In this document: in pieces, positions 31,906 through 40,473 of the stretch | How the letters are laid out: the number at the start of each line of letters is the position of its first letter | How positions within the stretch are numbered: position 1 is the stretch's first letter | DNA from: an uncultured Hyphomicrobiales bacterium | GTDB lineage: Bacteria; Pseudomonadota; Alphaproteobacteria; Rhizobiales; Beijerinckiaceae | Reading direction: 5' to 3' | Assembly: GCA_903847605.1 (NCBI GenBank) | Contig: CAINED010000070.1 | Location: forward strand, 1 to 46,110 | Length of the DNA: 46,110 bases | Position numbers and translations under genes: made by a program | The notes under the pieces: model-generated | Seen by the model: only the letters and a program-made list of their open reading frames with translations | Told to the model about the DNA's origin: nothing | Databases searched by the model: none

Positions 31906-32514
31906 ATGCGCATCATGAAGGCTGACGTGATCGAACAGGACGCATCCGCCGCGCGCACCCCCCGCGAGCGCCTGATCGACGCGGCATCCGCCCTGTTCTG
32001 CCGCTATGGGATCAATGCGACCGGCATTGACACCGTGATCTCCGAGGCAGGGACCGCGAAAACGACACTCTACAAGCTGTTCGGCTCAAAGGAGGGGCTG
32101 ATCGAAGCCGTTCTCGAGCGCGAGGGCCGGCTTTGGAGAGAATGGTTTCTCAAGCGCGTCGAGACATCTGCTGCATCGGGCGATGGCCGGGTGCGTCAGA
32201 TCTTTCCTGCCTTGAAGGAATGGTTCGCGCAGGAGCGCTTCTTCGGCTGTCCGTTCATCAACGCGATCGGCGAGCATGACAAGAGCGAGGAAAAGCTCCG
32301 CGCGATCACGCTTCAGCACAAGAAGCAGGTGCTGACGCAAATCGAAAGCTGGGCGCAGGCAGCCGGCGTGAAGTCACCCGTAGAATTCTCACACCAGATT
32401 GGCGTTCTTATGGACGGCGCCATCGTGGTGGCGATGATCACGCGCGATCCGTCGGCAGCCGACTGCGCCGGCGCGGCCGCCAGTTCACTCCTTCATGCGT
32501 ATGTCGCGGCATAA
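31906..32514 (+). CDS. TetR-family transcriptional regulator
   Basis: A 202-residue TetR-type repressor. The helix-turn-helix is in residues 20-70: RERLIDAASALFCRYGINAT, then DTVISEAGTAKTTLYKLFGS and KEGLIEAVL. The C-terminal ligand domain contains RFFGCPFINAIGEHDKSEEK and a Cys that could react with electrophiles, as in the NemR/YxaF-like branch. ATG 31906 is chosen with AAGAGG five bases upstream; ATG 31915 is an alternative. The gene is divergent from the OsmC operon and a perfect palindrome lies between them, so it probably represses that operon. Confidence 0.9.
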   Translation: MRIMKADVIEQDASAARTPRERLIDAASALFCRYGINATGIDTVISEAGTAKTTLYKLFGSKEGLIEAVLEREGRLWREWFLKRVETSAASGDGRVRQIFPALKEWFAQERFFGCPFINAIGEHDKSEEKLRAITLQHKKQVLTQIESWAQAAGVKSPVEFSHQIGVLMDGAIVVAMITRDPSAADCAGAAASSLLHAYVAA

Positions 32515-32637
32515 GCGATGTGCTATCGGGGCGCTGCTAGGAACCCGGTCTTGTGGGCATCAGTGAAATGCCAAGGGCTGGATCAAACCCAACGTCCATA
32601 AAGGCGGAAAATGGTCCCGGGCGCTTGGAACGCCGGG

Positions 32638-34266
32638 CTAAGTCCGCTGTGAGCGCTCGTCTTCCCGCAGCCTGAACCTCTGGATCTTCCCGGATTCGTT
32701 GCGCGGCAGCTTTTCAACGAAGACCACGCGGCGCGGATATTTGTAGGGCGCGATGATCGCCTTGACGTGATCCTGCAACGCCCTGGCAAGCGCGGCATCC
32801 GCCGCAACGCCGGTTTTCGAAACGACATAGGCGGCGACAATCTGGCCGCGGTCGCTATCCGCTTCGCCGACGACCGCGCATTCCGCGACATCGGGATGAT
32901 CGAGCAGCACATTTTCCACTTCGAGCCCGGATATGTTGTAGCCGGCTGAAATGATCATGTCGTCGTAGCGCGTGTGATAGGCGACGTAGCCGTCCTCGCT
33001 CATGGCGCAGGCGTCGCCCGTGAGGTTCCAGCCATATTGCACGTAACTGCTCTGGCGCGGATCGTCCATGTAACGGCAACCCGTGGGACCGCGCACGGCG
33101 AAACGGCCGATCTCGCCCGGCGCGCAACGGTTGCCGCTCTCATCGAGCACTGCGATTTGGTAGCCGGGAATGGCCGGCCCGATAAACCCGGGACGTACGT
33201 TCTTGCCGGTCGCGCCCGCGAAGGCGTGCAGCATTTCCGTCGAACCAAGCACTTCCGTCAGGCTGAGCCCGCTCGCAGCCTGCCACGCCTCGCGCACGGA
33301 TAGCGGCAAGGCTTCGCCCGAGGACACCGCGAGCCGTAGAGACGCCAGCTTGCCGCTCAAGTCGAGCCGCATCATCTGCTGATAATAGGTGGGCACGGTG
33401 AAGCAGATGGTCGCGCGATAGCGCGCGATGGCTTCGGCGAATTCCGCGGGCGCGTAGCGGCCGTGCAGCACGGATGCCGCACCATAGTAAAGCGGAAAAG
33501 TCAGGAGGCCGCCGAGACCGAAGGTGAAGGCGAGCGGCGCGGTGCCGATGAAGACATCCTCAGGCGTCGGCGACAGCATGTGACGCGCAACCGTCTCGCA
33601 GATCGCGAGCATGTCGCGATGGAAATGCACAGTCGCTTTTGGCTTGCCTGTCGTGCCGGATGTGAAGCCGATGATGGATATATCGTCCGCGAGCGTCGGG
33701 CAAAGCGGACAATCGGGCGAGACTTGCTGCATCGCGTCGAACAGCTCGCCGCTTTCCTTGCCGCATGTGATGAGTGCCGGTGTGAACTTGCAAGTTGCGA
33801 TGGCGTCTTCGAGCTCGCTGGCCAACGCTTCTTCACAAATGCATAGCGAAGGCTTCGCAATCTCTATGATCGTGCGCAATTCCGCCGCGCGCAGCAGCGA
33901 CATCGTGGTGACGGCGACTGCGCCGATGCGCTGGATCGCCAGCCACACGGCGACGGCTTCAGGTGAATTGGCGATGCGGATGAGCACGCGATTGCCGGGC
34001 ACGATGCCGTGACGATCGATCATGACATTGGCGATGCGTCCCACACGGTCCGCCAGCTTTTCGTAGGACCAGCCCCGGTCTTCGCTGAAAAGGGCAGGGC
34101 GCTCGCGCTGTCCTTCGTGAAGATGCCGATCGAGAAAATAGGCGCAGCAATTGAGCGGCCCATCCATAGGCACGTGAGGAAGAGGAAGGATGACAGGCCA
34201 TTGCTCGTGCGGCAGCAGACGGTCGCGCACGAACGTGTCGCGCTGCGGGCTGATATGTTCGCTCAT
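32638..34266 (-). CDS. Aryl-CoA ligase, benzoate/2-aminobenzoate-CoA ligase-like
   Basis: A 542-residue AMP-forming ligase of the ANL superfamily that activates a carboxylate, probably aromatic, to its CoA thioester. The P-loop is FTSGTTGKPKATVHFHRDML (benzoate-type variant with VHFHRD). Further landmarks are EVLGSTEMLHAFAG, SEDGYVAYHTRYDDMI and the catalytic Lys in PRNESGKIQRFRL. The N-terminal P-L-N-C-AYFLDRHL block is typical of the benzoate/2-aminobenzoate branch. Start 34266 overlaps the stop of the upstream oxidoreductase gene (ATGA), so the two are translationally coupled. The pair suggests CoA-dependent processing of an aromatic or cyclic acid followed or preceded by flavin-dependent reduction. 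Confidence 0.88.
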   Translation of the reverse strand: MSEHISPQRDTFVRDRLLPHEQWPVILPLPHVPMDGPLNCCAYFLDRHLHEGQRERPALFSEDRGWSYEKLADRVGRIANVMIDRHGIVPGNRVLIRIANSPEAVAVWLAIQRIGAVAVTTMSLLRAAELRTIIEIAKPSLCICEEALASELEDAIATCKFTPALITCGKESGELFDAMQQVSPDCPLCPTLADDISIIGFTSGTTGKPKATVHFHRDMLAICETVARHMLSPTPEDVFIGTAPLAFTFGLGGLLTFPLYYGAASVLHGRYAPAEFAEAIARYRATICFTVPTYYQQMMRLDLSGKLASLRLAVSSGEALPLSVREAWQAASGLSLTEVLGSTEMLHAFAGATGKNVRPGFIGPAIPGYQIAVLDESGNRCAPGEIGRFAVRGPTGCRYMDDPRQSSYVQYGWNLTGDACAMSEDGYVAYHTRYDDMIISAGYNISGLEVENVLLDHPDVAECAVVGEADSDRGQIVAAYVVSKTGVAADAALARALQDHVKAIIAPYKYPRRVVFVEKLPRNESGKIQRFRLREDERSQRT

Positions 34267-35717
34267 GCTGGCGTCCATGTGGGCGCGGTGAGCCGGCGCT
34301 TGCCATCGGGCGACTTGAGAATGCCGGGTTCGTCAAGCGCCTCGCGATCCCACAGCTTGCAGGTGACCTGCTTGTGGTTCTGGTCGAGGCCCTCGCAATA
34401 GTTGGTGAACTCGCACAGGCGGATCTGCGCGCCGCGCCCTGTCTCGAGTTTGAGAAACCAGTCGGGATCGGCGAGCGCCTGACGCGCCGAGGCGACGATA
34501 TCTCCAATACCCTCGTGCAACACGCGCTCCGCCAGTTCGAAATTGTGAATGCCGCCAGCGGCGACCACGGGCGTTTGTAAACCTGTCGCGCGCACGGCGT
34601 CGCGAATTTGCTTCGTTGCGGCGAAGTTGCGCCCGAACGGACCTTGCGCATCGGAGATATGATGCGGCATGCATTCATAGCCGCTGCGTCCGGTATAGGG
34701 ATAAGCGGCCGCGCCGGCCTTCGGCTGTTTCGCATCGTCGAACTTTCCCCCGCGCGACAGCGAGAGAAAATCCATGCCCGCATGCGCAAAGGCGACGCCG
34801 AATAGCGCCGCATCCTCGGCCGTGCTGCCGCCTGCGATGATTTCGTCGGAGAGAAAGCGCGCGCCGACGACAAATTCGTCACGCACTGCCGCGCGCACGC
34901 TATGAAATACTTCGAGTGGCAATCGCACGCGACCTTCGATGCTGCCGCCGTAGCCGTCTTTGCGCCGGTTGGTCGCGGAGAGGAAGGAGGCCATCGTATA
35001 GGCGTGCGCATAGTGAAGCTCGACGCCATCGAAGCCGGCCGTTTGCGCGCGTAGCGCAGCCGAGGCAAAAAGATCCGGCAGGACGCGCGGCAAATCAGCG
35101 ATATGCGGCAGATGGGTGTCGTTGACCGTCTCGCGATAGCCCATCGACATCGCTTCATATTCGCGCGCCGAAAGAATGTGCGCGAGTTGCGCGTCGGTCA
35201 TCGCGATGAGGACATTGCGCACATCTTCGTCTGGCGCATCGCGCATATCGAGCGCTGTGCGGTGCGCGTCCGTAATGGCGAGGAAACGCTGCAGAAATTT
35301 GTCGCGCTCGGGCCTTCGCCTTATGGCGAGGAAATCGATCAATTGCACAAACAGCTTCGTCGCGCCGCCGCTGTCCGCGCGCACGCGCTCGACGATGGCT
35401 TTAAGCCCGTCAATGTAGCGGTCATGGCCGATTCGCAGCAGCGGACCGGAGGGCACATCGCGAATGCCCGTCGCTTCGATCACGATGGCGGCGGGGCGGC
35501 CCTTGGCGAAGCGCCCGTACCAGTCGAGCACTTCCGACGTGACTTCGCCGTTTTCGGTCGCGCGCCACGGCACCATCGCGGGCACCCAGGTGCGATTGCG
35601 CAAGTTCAGGCGGCCGCTCGAAAGCGGCGAAAAAAGCAATGAACCTGCCGCCGCCTGCCGGTCGGGTATTTTGCCCGGCGACGAAGCGAAGGCGATTCTT
35701 TCGGGGGGCTTCCACAT
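34263..35717 (-). CDS. Old Yellow Enzyme-family NADH:flavin oxidoreductase
   Basis: A TIM-barrel FMN oxidoreductase (484 residues from this start). LLFSPLSSGRLNLRNRTWVP is the usual first strand; FDGVELHYAHAYTMASFLSA and NRRKDGYGGSIEGRVRLPLE are the FMN/substrate-site blocks; VVAAGGIHNFELAERVLHEG and GDIVASARQALADPD bind the FMN phosphate. The chain ends soon after a short Cys-containing tail (CEFTNYCEGLDQNHKQVTC), so there is no fused FAD/NADH domain as in dienoyl-CoA reductase. Start 35717 (MWKPPER) is the most family-like, but ATG 35801 or 35816 are possible and none has a strong ribosome site. It is coupled to the CoA ligase gene by a four-base overlap. Confidence 0.85.
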   Translation of the reverse strand: MWKPPERIAFASSPGKIPDRQAAAGSLLFSPLSSGRLNLRNRTWVPAMVPWRATENGEVTSEVLDWYGRFAKGRPAAIVIEATGIRDVPSGPLLRIGHDRYIDGLKAIVERVRADSGGATKLFVQLIDFLAIRRRPERDKFLQRFLAITDAHRTALDMRDAPDEDVRNVLIAMTDAQLAHILSAREYEAMSMGYRETVNDTHLPHIADLPRVLPDLFASAALRAQTAGFDGVELHYAHAYTMASFLSATNRRKDGYGGSIEGRVRLPLEVFHSVRAAVRDEFVVGARFLSDEIIAGGSTAEDAALFGVAFAHAGMDFLSLSRGGKFDDAKQPKAGAAAYPYTGRSGYECMPHHISDAQGPFGRNFAATKQIRDAVRATGLQTPVVAAGGIHNFELAERVLHEGIGDIVASARQALADPDWFLKLETGRGAQIRLCEFTNYCEGLDQNHKQVTCKLWDREALDEPGILKSPDGKRRLTAPTWTPA

Positions 35718-35860
35718 GGCCGGAAACAAACGGCAGTGCTGACGAAAAAGCAACCGGCTGTAGCTTGGCACGATAAAATCACCGGGATTCCTGCTTTTCA
35801 TTTTGCGCTTGGACATCTAGCTTCGCGCGATCTTCGCGACGGCGGAGCAGGGAGAAATTC

Positions 35861-36841
35861 ATGAAGATGCTTGCTCGCGCGGCTTGTCTGACCGCGCTGC
35901 TGTTGTCCGGCGCATCGGCCAGCGCGCAGGACTATCCGGCGCGCGCCGTGACCATCATCGGCACGAGCGGCGCAGGCGCGTTGACGGACGTTCTCGCGCG
36001 CGTCGTTGGCGAACGCCTCTCGCGCAAATGGGGCCAGCCTGTGGTCATCGAGGCGCGGCCCGGCGCAGCTTATGCCATCGCTGCCAATGCCGTGATGCGC
36101 GCCGCGCCCGATGGCTATACGCTGATCGCCAGCGAACTCGGCATGTTCACCTATCAGCATTTTCTCTATCAGCCCGGAGAGAGACCGTTCGATGGGCAGA
36201 AGGATTTCGCGCCCGTGTCGGGCATGGCTGACATTCCCGTCGCGCTGATCGTCAATCCATCCGTGCCGGCGAAGTCCCTCGCCGAACTGATTGCGCTGGC
36301 GAAAGCAAAGCCCGGTTCGATAACCTACGGCACCGCTGGCCCCGGCACGTTTCCGCACCTTGGCGTGTTGATGCTGGAGAGGCTTGCGGGCGTGAAATTG
36401 CTGGCAGTTCATTATCGCGGCGTTGCGCCTGCGCTGAACGATGTGACTGCCGGTCACGTCAACATGATCGTAATGGGCCCTTCGGTGGCGCTACCGTCCT
36501 ACAAGGCGGGAAAGCTCGCGATCCTTGGCGTTGGCAGCAAGGAGGCGGTCGCGCAACTGCCGGATGTTCCGCCCATGGCGAGTGTCGTACCCGGCTACGC
36601 CGCTATGGTCGGTTTCGGGCTTGCCGCACCCGCAGCGACGCCCACGGCGATTGTCGACCGTATCAACGCCGATGTGCAGGAAGTCCTGAGAGACAGCGAA
36701 TTCCGCACAAAATTCCTTGAGCCGCAATTGCTGCGGCCAATGCTCGGCGATGCCCGGCAATTTGCAGCGCAGTTGCGCGCCGAATCCGAGACCTGGCAAA
36801 AGATCATCAGCGATACGGGCCTGACGCTGAAACGGGAGTGA
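35861..36841 (+). CDS. Bug-family (TTT) solute-binding protein
   Basis: A 326-residue periplasmic receptor with signal peptide (MKMLARAACLTALLLSG to ASAQ). Family blocks are DYPARAVTIIGTSGAGALTD, VIEARPGAAYAIAANAVMRA, APDGYTLIASELG, KAKPGSITYGTAGPGTFPHL and VHYRGVAPALNDVTAGHVNM. The glycine loop reads GTSGAGA rather than the common PFPPGGG, so the ligand carboxylate site may be unusual. GGGAGAAATTC precedes ATG 35861. It is divergent from the ligase/oxidoreductase pair (45-145 bases, depending on that start), which may handle the acid it imports. No transporter membrane genes accompany it. Confidence 0.9.
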   Translation: MKMLARAACLTALLLSGASASAQDYPARAVTIIGTSGAGALTDVLARVVGERLSRKWGQPVVIEARPGAAYAIAANAVMRAAPDGYTLIASELGMFTYQHFLYQPGERPFDGQKDFAPVSGMADIPVALIVNPSVPAKSLAELIALAKAKPGSITYGTAGPGTFPHLGVLMLERLAGVKLLAVHYRGVAPALNDVTAGHVNMIVMGPSVALPSYKAGKLAILGVGSKEAVAQLPDVPPMASVVPGYAAMVGFGLAAPAATPTAIVDRINADVQEVLRDSEFRTKFLEPQLLRPMLGDARQFAAQLRAESETWQKIISDTGLTLKRE

Positions 36842-36850
36842 AGTTTCGCT

Positions 36851-37942
36851 TCAAAAGTCTCGCAGATTGATTGCCCATATTGCAAAGGCGGGGATGGAGG
36901 GCAGCTTGCCGAGATAGATGCGGCACTGGTCCATGGCGCGTGGCTCATCGTTGCGGAAGGCGCAGTGCGCCGCCGTTGTCGTGGCCTGACATAGCTCGGC
37001 GTTGCCTGCCCAGTAACGGCAGGGATTGTTGCGGCACGCCTCGTTGTTGCACGTCGCCCAGTCGCGCCAGATATCGCGGCCATGATCTGCCGCGAGCGGC
37101 CCCAGACTCTTTGCCATCGCAAGCGATAGCACCGCCATGGCCGCCGTATGGTTTTCGATGCGCTCGGCTTCTCGCGGCCGCTTCGCCCAGTCCGGATCGT
37201 TCCTGCCGAAATAGCCACGATTGCCCGCTGCGCGCTCGGCGACGTCGGAGCGAAGGGCGCGTTCGGCGATATCGAGATATTCCTTTTTGCCGGTCGCTCG
37301 GCCCAATTCTGCGGCGCCGAAGGCCATGAAGACGTTCATGTTGCGGATGTAGCGTCCCGCGTCGTTCGCCTGATCGCTGGTGGCGAAATAGACGCAGTCC
37401 TCGCACAACTTTTCCGGCAGAACGAATTGCCGCCAATGCGCGAAAACGGCTTCGGCTGTCGATAAAAATCTTTCTTCGTGCGTCATGCGAAAGGCCGCGC
37501 CGAGGCAGGCGATGCTGAGCCCGGTCTGAAACGCATAGGTCGCATGAGCGGGATTGCAGCTGCCGTCGCCGAAAGCGTCGTAGCCGCCTTCGGGGCAACG
37601 GGGATCCCTGATCGAGGCGGTCCACCCCAGAGGCTGGCCCGCGGAAGAGCGCTGGATATCCGCGAGCAAACGATCAGCCACCACGGCAAGCTTTCGTCGT
37701 GCAGCTTCGCCGTAGGCCGGAACGAGCGCCGCTGCGGCCATGCATTCCCAGCCGAGGTCGTTGGCGGAGCGATTGGCGCGCAGTTCGAGCGCGGCGACGA
37801 ATCGTCTGGCCGAACCGGTTGAAATCTCCAGATTTTCGATTTTGGAAGGCTGAGATTGCGGTTCGCCGATGACGGGGATGGCCCAGCCGAAGGCCGCGCA
37901 GGCAATGAGCGCGCGGATCCAATGGCAGGGGTTACGCTTCAT
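36851..37942 (-). CDS. Secreted protein of unknown function, likely all-helical toroid
   Basis: A 363-residue exported protein with a signal peptide (MKRNPCHWIRALIACAAFGW to VIG). It is built of repeated helix pairs such as GWECMAAAALVPAYGEAARR, FQTGLSIACLGAAFRMTHEE and MAFGAAELGRATGKKEYLDI. This pattern recalls the (alpha/alpha)6 barrels of six-hairpin glycosidases and polysaccharide-processing enzymes. It is unusually Cys-rich: CEDC in the middle and CNNEACRNNPCRYW near the end, probably disulfides. I do not recognise a family and see no definite catalytic residues. It converges on a Bug gene (9 bases) and is divergent from a methyltransferase gene (37 bases). Confidence 0.8.
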   Translation of the reverse strand: MKRNPCHWIRALIACAAFGWAIPVIGEPQSQPSKIENLEISTGSARRFVAALELRANRSANDLGWECMAAAALVPAYGEAARRKLAVVADRLLADIQRSSAGQPLGWTASIRDPRCPEGGYDAFGDGSCNPAHATYAFQTGLSIACLGAAFRMTHEERFLSTAEAVFAHWRQFVLPEKLCEDCVYFATSDQANDAGRYIRNMNVFMAFGAAELGRATGKKEYLDIAERALRSDVAERAAGNRGYFGRNDPDWAKRPREAERIENHTAAMAVLSLAMAKSLGPLAADHGRDIWRDWATCNNEACRNNPCRYWAGNAELCQATTTAAHCAFRNDEPRAMDQCRIYLGKLPSIPAFAIWAINLRDF

Positions 37943-37979
37943 GGCCTTGTCCTAGAGCCTTGCCATACTTGCCAAACCG

Positions 37980-39017
37980 TTGGCGCAGGCGCTATTGCCG
38001 GAGCCGAACGGTGACGCTGAGCGTGGCCAGAGGCATTTTGCACGGGACATTTCCTTGGAACCGAGAGCATGGCTCACCGGCGAGGCCGGCGCCCACGAAA
38101 TCGTTTCGGAAACCGACCGGCACGGCAAGCCGTTGCGGACGGTATTCGACCGCAACACCGGTCTCGTTCGCAACGATCCTATTCCGACGGACGAGGAACT
38201 CGCACGTTTTTATTCGAAAGATTATCGCGTCTCCTACAAGGGCGCGTCGCTGCCGCGAAAGCGTCAGGCCCTGCGCAACTTCCGGCGCGTCGCAGATTTC
38301 GTGCGCAGGAACAGCGACGTCCTGATGAAGGCGAGGCGCGTCCTCGATCTTGGCGCCGGCTCGGGCGAATTCCTGTTCGTGATGAAGGAACTCGGTAAAG
38401 AGGGACGGGGCATAGAGCCTAACGTCGACTATTCGACCTTCAGCCGCGACGCTTACGGCATCGACGTGAAAACGGCGCATCTTTCAGCCGATCTCTTCGA
38501 AGAAGGCGGCTACGATTTCATCCGTCTTAATCACGTGCTCGAACATCTCAACGATCCCGTGCACTATCTCGAGATGATTGGATCATGGCTCGCGCCTGGC
38601 GGCATTCTCTACGTCGAAGTGCCCGATATCGTCGCCTACTGCCGCTACAAGTCGAAAGGCAGCATGTTCCACTACGGACATATCTACAATTTCGATCCCT
38701 GGACACTGCGGGCGGTTGCTGCGATGGCCGGACTCGAGGAAGCGCCGGCGACAGTCGAGCGTTGCAAGGACAGCACCGGTGTCTTTCTCCAGCGCGGCCA
38801 CAAGGTTGCGCCGGAAGCGCTGGCGAAGGCGCCCGATCCCGGCCGCATCCTCGACGCCATCAGGCAGCATAATGCGAACGGGCCTGCGGTCAGTCTGGGC
38901 AAGAAACTTTCGGCGAAGTGGTCTGCGCGGCTCAATGAAGTCATCGCGACGTTTGGTACGAAAACTTTCGCCGACATTGGCCGCCGCGTCGTACGCACAT
39001 TGCGCGCGCCTGCCTGA
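37980..39017 (+). CDS. SAM-dependent methyltransferase (class I)
   Basis: A class I methyltransferase of up to 345 residues. After an N-terminal segment HEIVSETDRHGKPLRTVFDR, which resembles the leader of sugar or O-antigen methyltransferases, the SAM motif reads VLDLGAGSGEFLF, motif II region RGIEPNVDYS, and YDFIRLNHVLEHLNDPVHYL then LAPGGILYVEVPD complete the fold. The C-terminal part (DIGRRVVRTLR) resembles cap regions of glycan-modifying enzymes. The start is uncertain: TTG 37980 is the frame's opening, with TTG 38055 an alternative, and neither has a strong ribosome site. It is divergent from the secreted protein gene. Confidence 0.82.
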   Translation: MAQALLPEPNGDAERGQRHFARDISLEPRAWLTGEAGAHEIVSETDRHGKPLRTVFDRNTGLVRNDPIPTDEELARFYSKDYRVSYKGASLPRKRQALRNFRRVADFVRRNSDVLMKARRVLDLGAGSGEFLFVMKELGKEGRGIEPNVDYSTFSRDAYGIDVKTAHLSADLFEEGGYDFIRLNHVLEHLNDPVHYLEMIGSWLAPGGILYVEVPDIVAYCRYKSKGSMFHYGHIYNFDPWTLRAVAAMAGLEEAPATVERCKDSTGVFLQRGHKVAPEALAKAPDPGRILDAIRQHNANGPAVSLGKKLSAKWSARLNEVIATFGTKTFADIGRRVVRTLRAPA

Positions 39018-39083
39018 CCCGTCGGAGAACAATTTTGGCGCGCGTTATTGACGGAAAAATGTGCGGCATTCCCGAAACACGCT

Positions 39084-39467
39084 CTATCTGTATTGCACGA
39101 CCGAGAGGAGCAGCTGCGGCGTGAGCTGCTTGCGTTCGTTGGGCTCGCCCTCGATCTCGACGAGGACAATAAAGCGCCCGATCTCGATGCGATCCCCGGA
39201 GCGCAGACAATGCGGCCCGGCAAGCCGGAATTCGCTGCCGTTCAAGAATGTGCCGTTGGTCGAAACGTCGTGCAGCCAATACTGCCCGTTGCGGAATCTG
39301 ACCTCGCAATGTGTGCCTGAAATGAAGCGGGTCGGATCCGGAAGCACCCAGTCGAGATATTGATCGCGGCCGATGTTGATACCGCCGCGCGCGGAATGCA
39401 TGACGTAACTGATCGGCCCGCCGTCAGGCAGGGAAGTCTCGTTCTCTATGCGTAAATGCAGCGGCAT
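39084..39467 (-). CDS. Orphan FHA-domain protein
   Basis: A 127-residue protein that is almost entirely one forkhead-associated domain, which binds phosphothreonine peptides. NIGRDQYLDWVLPDPTRFIS, then THCEVRF and LHDVSTNGTFLNG contain the GR, SxxH-like (ISGTH) and TNG landmarks. The sequence is most like the N-terminal FHA domain of type VI secretion TagH proteins (PDGGPISY, then a Gly-x-I-GRD pattern), but the large TagH C-terminal domain is missing and no T6SS genes are nearby. Start 39467 follows GGGGTGG at good spacing; an upstream TTG at 39491 is less likely. Its role and partner kinase are unknown. Confidence 0.85.
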   Translation of the reverse strand: MPLHLRIENETSLPDGGPISYVMHSARGGINIGRDQYLDWVLPDPTRFISGTHCEVRFRNGQYWLHDVSTNGTFLNGSEFRLAGPHCLRSGDRIEIGRFIVLVEIEGEPNERKQLTPQLLLSVVQYR

Positions 39468-39657
39468 GGCCGCGGTCCACCCCGGAAACAATTTGCCATT
39501 ATATTGATAATGCGCGAGTTGCTGTCAAAGGGAAAGCCCGGAAAAGCCGCACCATCCCGCGTCGCCTGGAACGCATACGGCTCATAGCGCGTCGCGAGCC
39601 ATTGACCCGCTTGAGTTCGTTCGACAAAATTATCCGATCAAAAACGAGGAAACGCAT

Positions 39658-40389
39658 ATGAAGGTCGAGGCTATCGCGCATACCCATGCCGGACGCAATT
39701 TCGAGAGCCAACTGGTTTGGGACGACACGGCGAAAGCGCCACGTCCGCTCTTGTTGATGGCTCCGAACTGGATGGGCGTGACGCCCAACGCCATCGAATA
39801 CAGCAAACAGCTCGCAGCCCAAGGCTATGTGGTGCTGTGCGCCGACATGCACGGGCTTGACCGCCGCCCGACCGGCAAGGAAGTACCCATGGATTTCCTC
39901 GCGCCGCTCACCAACAATCCGGCGGAGACGCGCGCGCGCGTCAACGCGGCGATGGAAGTGCTTACGAAAGCGGCGACCGAAAAGGGCATCGGCAATCCGA
40001 AACTGCGCGCTGCCTTCGGCTATTGCTTCGGTGGAGCCAACGTTCTCGACCTCGCGCGCTCCGGGGCCGATGTTGCGGCCGTCGTGAGTTTTCACGGCAA
40101 CCTCAAATCGGGCATGGAAGCTAAAGCGGGCGAAGTCAAAGCCGCCGTCCTCGTCGTGCACGGCGCTGACGATCCGATTGCGCCAAAGGGCGATCGCGAT
40201 GCGCTGGAAGAGGAAATGCGTGCGGCCGGCGCGCGCTGGACATTGCTGAATTTCGGCCACGTCTATCACAGCTTCACAGACATGAACGCCAATCGTGCGC
40301 CGATGTCGCAATTCTCCGCCCATGCCAATCGCTACGGCTACATGCTCGCCCATGCCTTCGTCGCCGACGCATTCGCCGGAAGGGTCTGA
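39658..40389 (+). CDS. Dienelactone hydrolase-family enzyme
   Basis: A 243-residue alpha/beta hydrolase of the dienelactone hydrolase group. The triad is visible: nucleophile Cys in AFGYCFGGANVL, Asp in VVHGADDPIAPKGD and His in FGHVYHSFTD. A Cys in place of Ser is characteristic of the family. PLLLMAPNWMGVTPNAIEYS forms the oxyanion side. Such enzymes open lactones formed from chlorocatechols or act as general carboxylesterases. GAGGAAA precedes ATG 39658. It lies 84 bases before an exported methyltransferase and near two Rieske oxygenases, consistent with ring-cleavage product handling, but the substrate is not evident. Confidence 0.9.
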   Translation: MKVEAIAHTHAGRNFESQLVWDDTAKAPRPLLLMAPNWMGVTPNAIEYSKQLAAQGYVVLCADMHGLDRRPTGKEVPMDFLAPLTNNPAETRARVNAAMEVLTKAATEKGIGNPKLRAAFGYCFGGANVLDLARSGADVAAVVSFHGNLKSGMEAKAGEVKAAVLVVHGADDPIAPKGDRDALEEEMRAAGARWTLLNFGHVYHSFTDMNANRAPMSQFSAHANRYGYMLAHAFVADAFAGRV

Positions 40390-40441
40390 GCCGCGCACGC
40401 GCAGTTGATTTTGCGGGCAACCGTTTCGCGTGCAATTCTTT

Positions 40442-40464
40442 CCCGGAAGGCCAGACCTTCCGGG
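40442..40464 (+). promoter_or_regulatory. Hairpin abutting a ribosome-binding site
   Basis: CCCGGAAGG (40442-40450), loop CCAGA, CCTTCCGGG (40456-40464) form a perfect 9-base-pair stem. The Shine-Dalgarno run GGGGAGG (40462-40468) begins inside the 3' arm, six bases from ATG 40474. The stem could limit ribosome access to the methyltransferase gene or end the preceding transcript; no T-run follows. Confidence 0.5.
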
Positions 40465-40473
40465 GAGGATCAA

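Noticed and set aside
33959..35158. A 399-codon minus-strand open frame across the ligase/oxidoreductase junction
   Set aside because: It overlaps two well-supported genes in another frame and its product is dominated by Arg, Ser and Ala.
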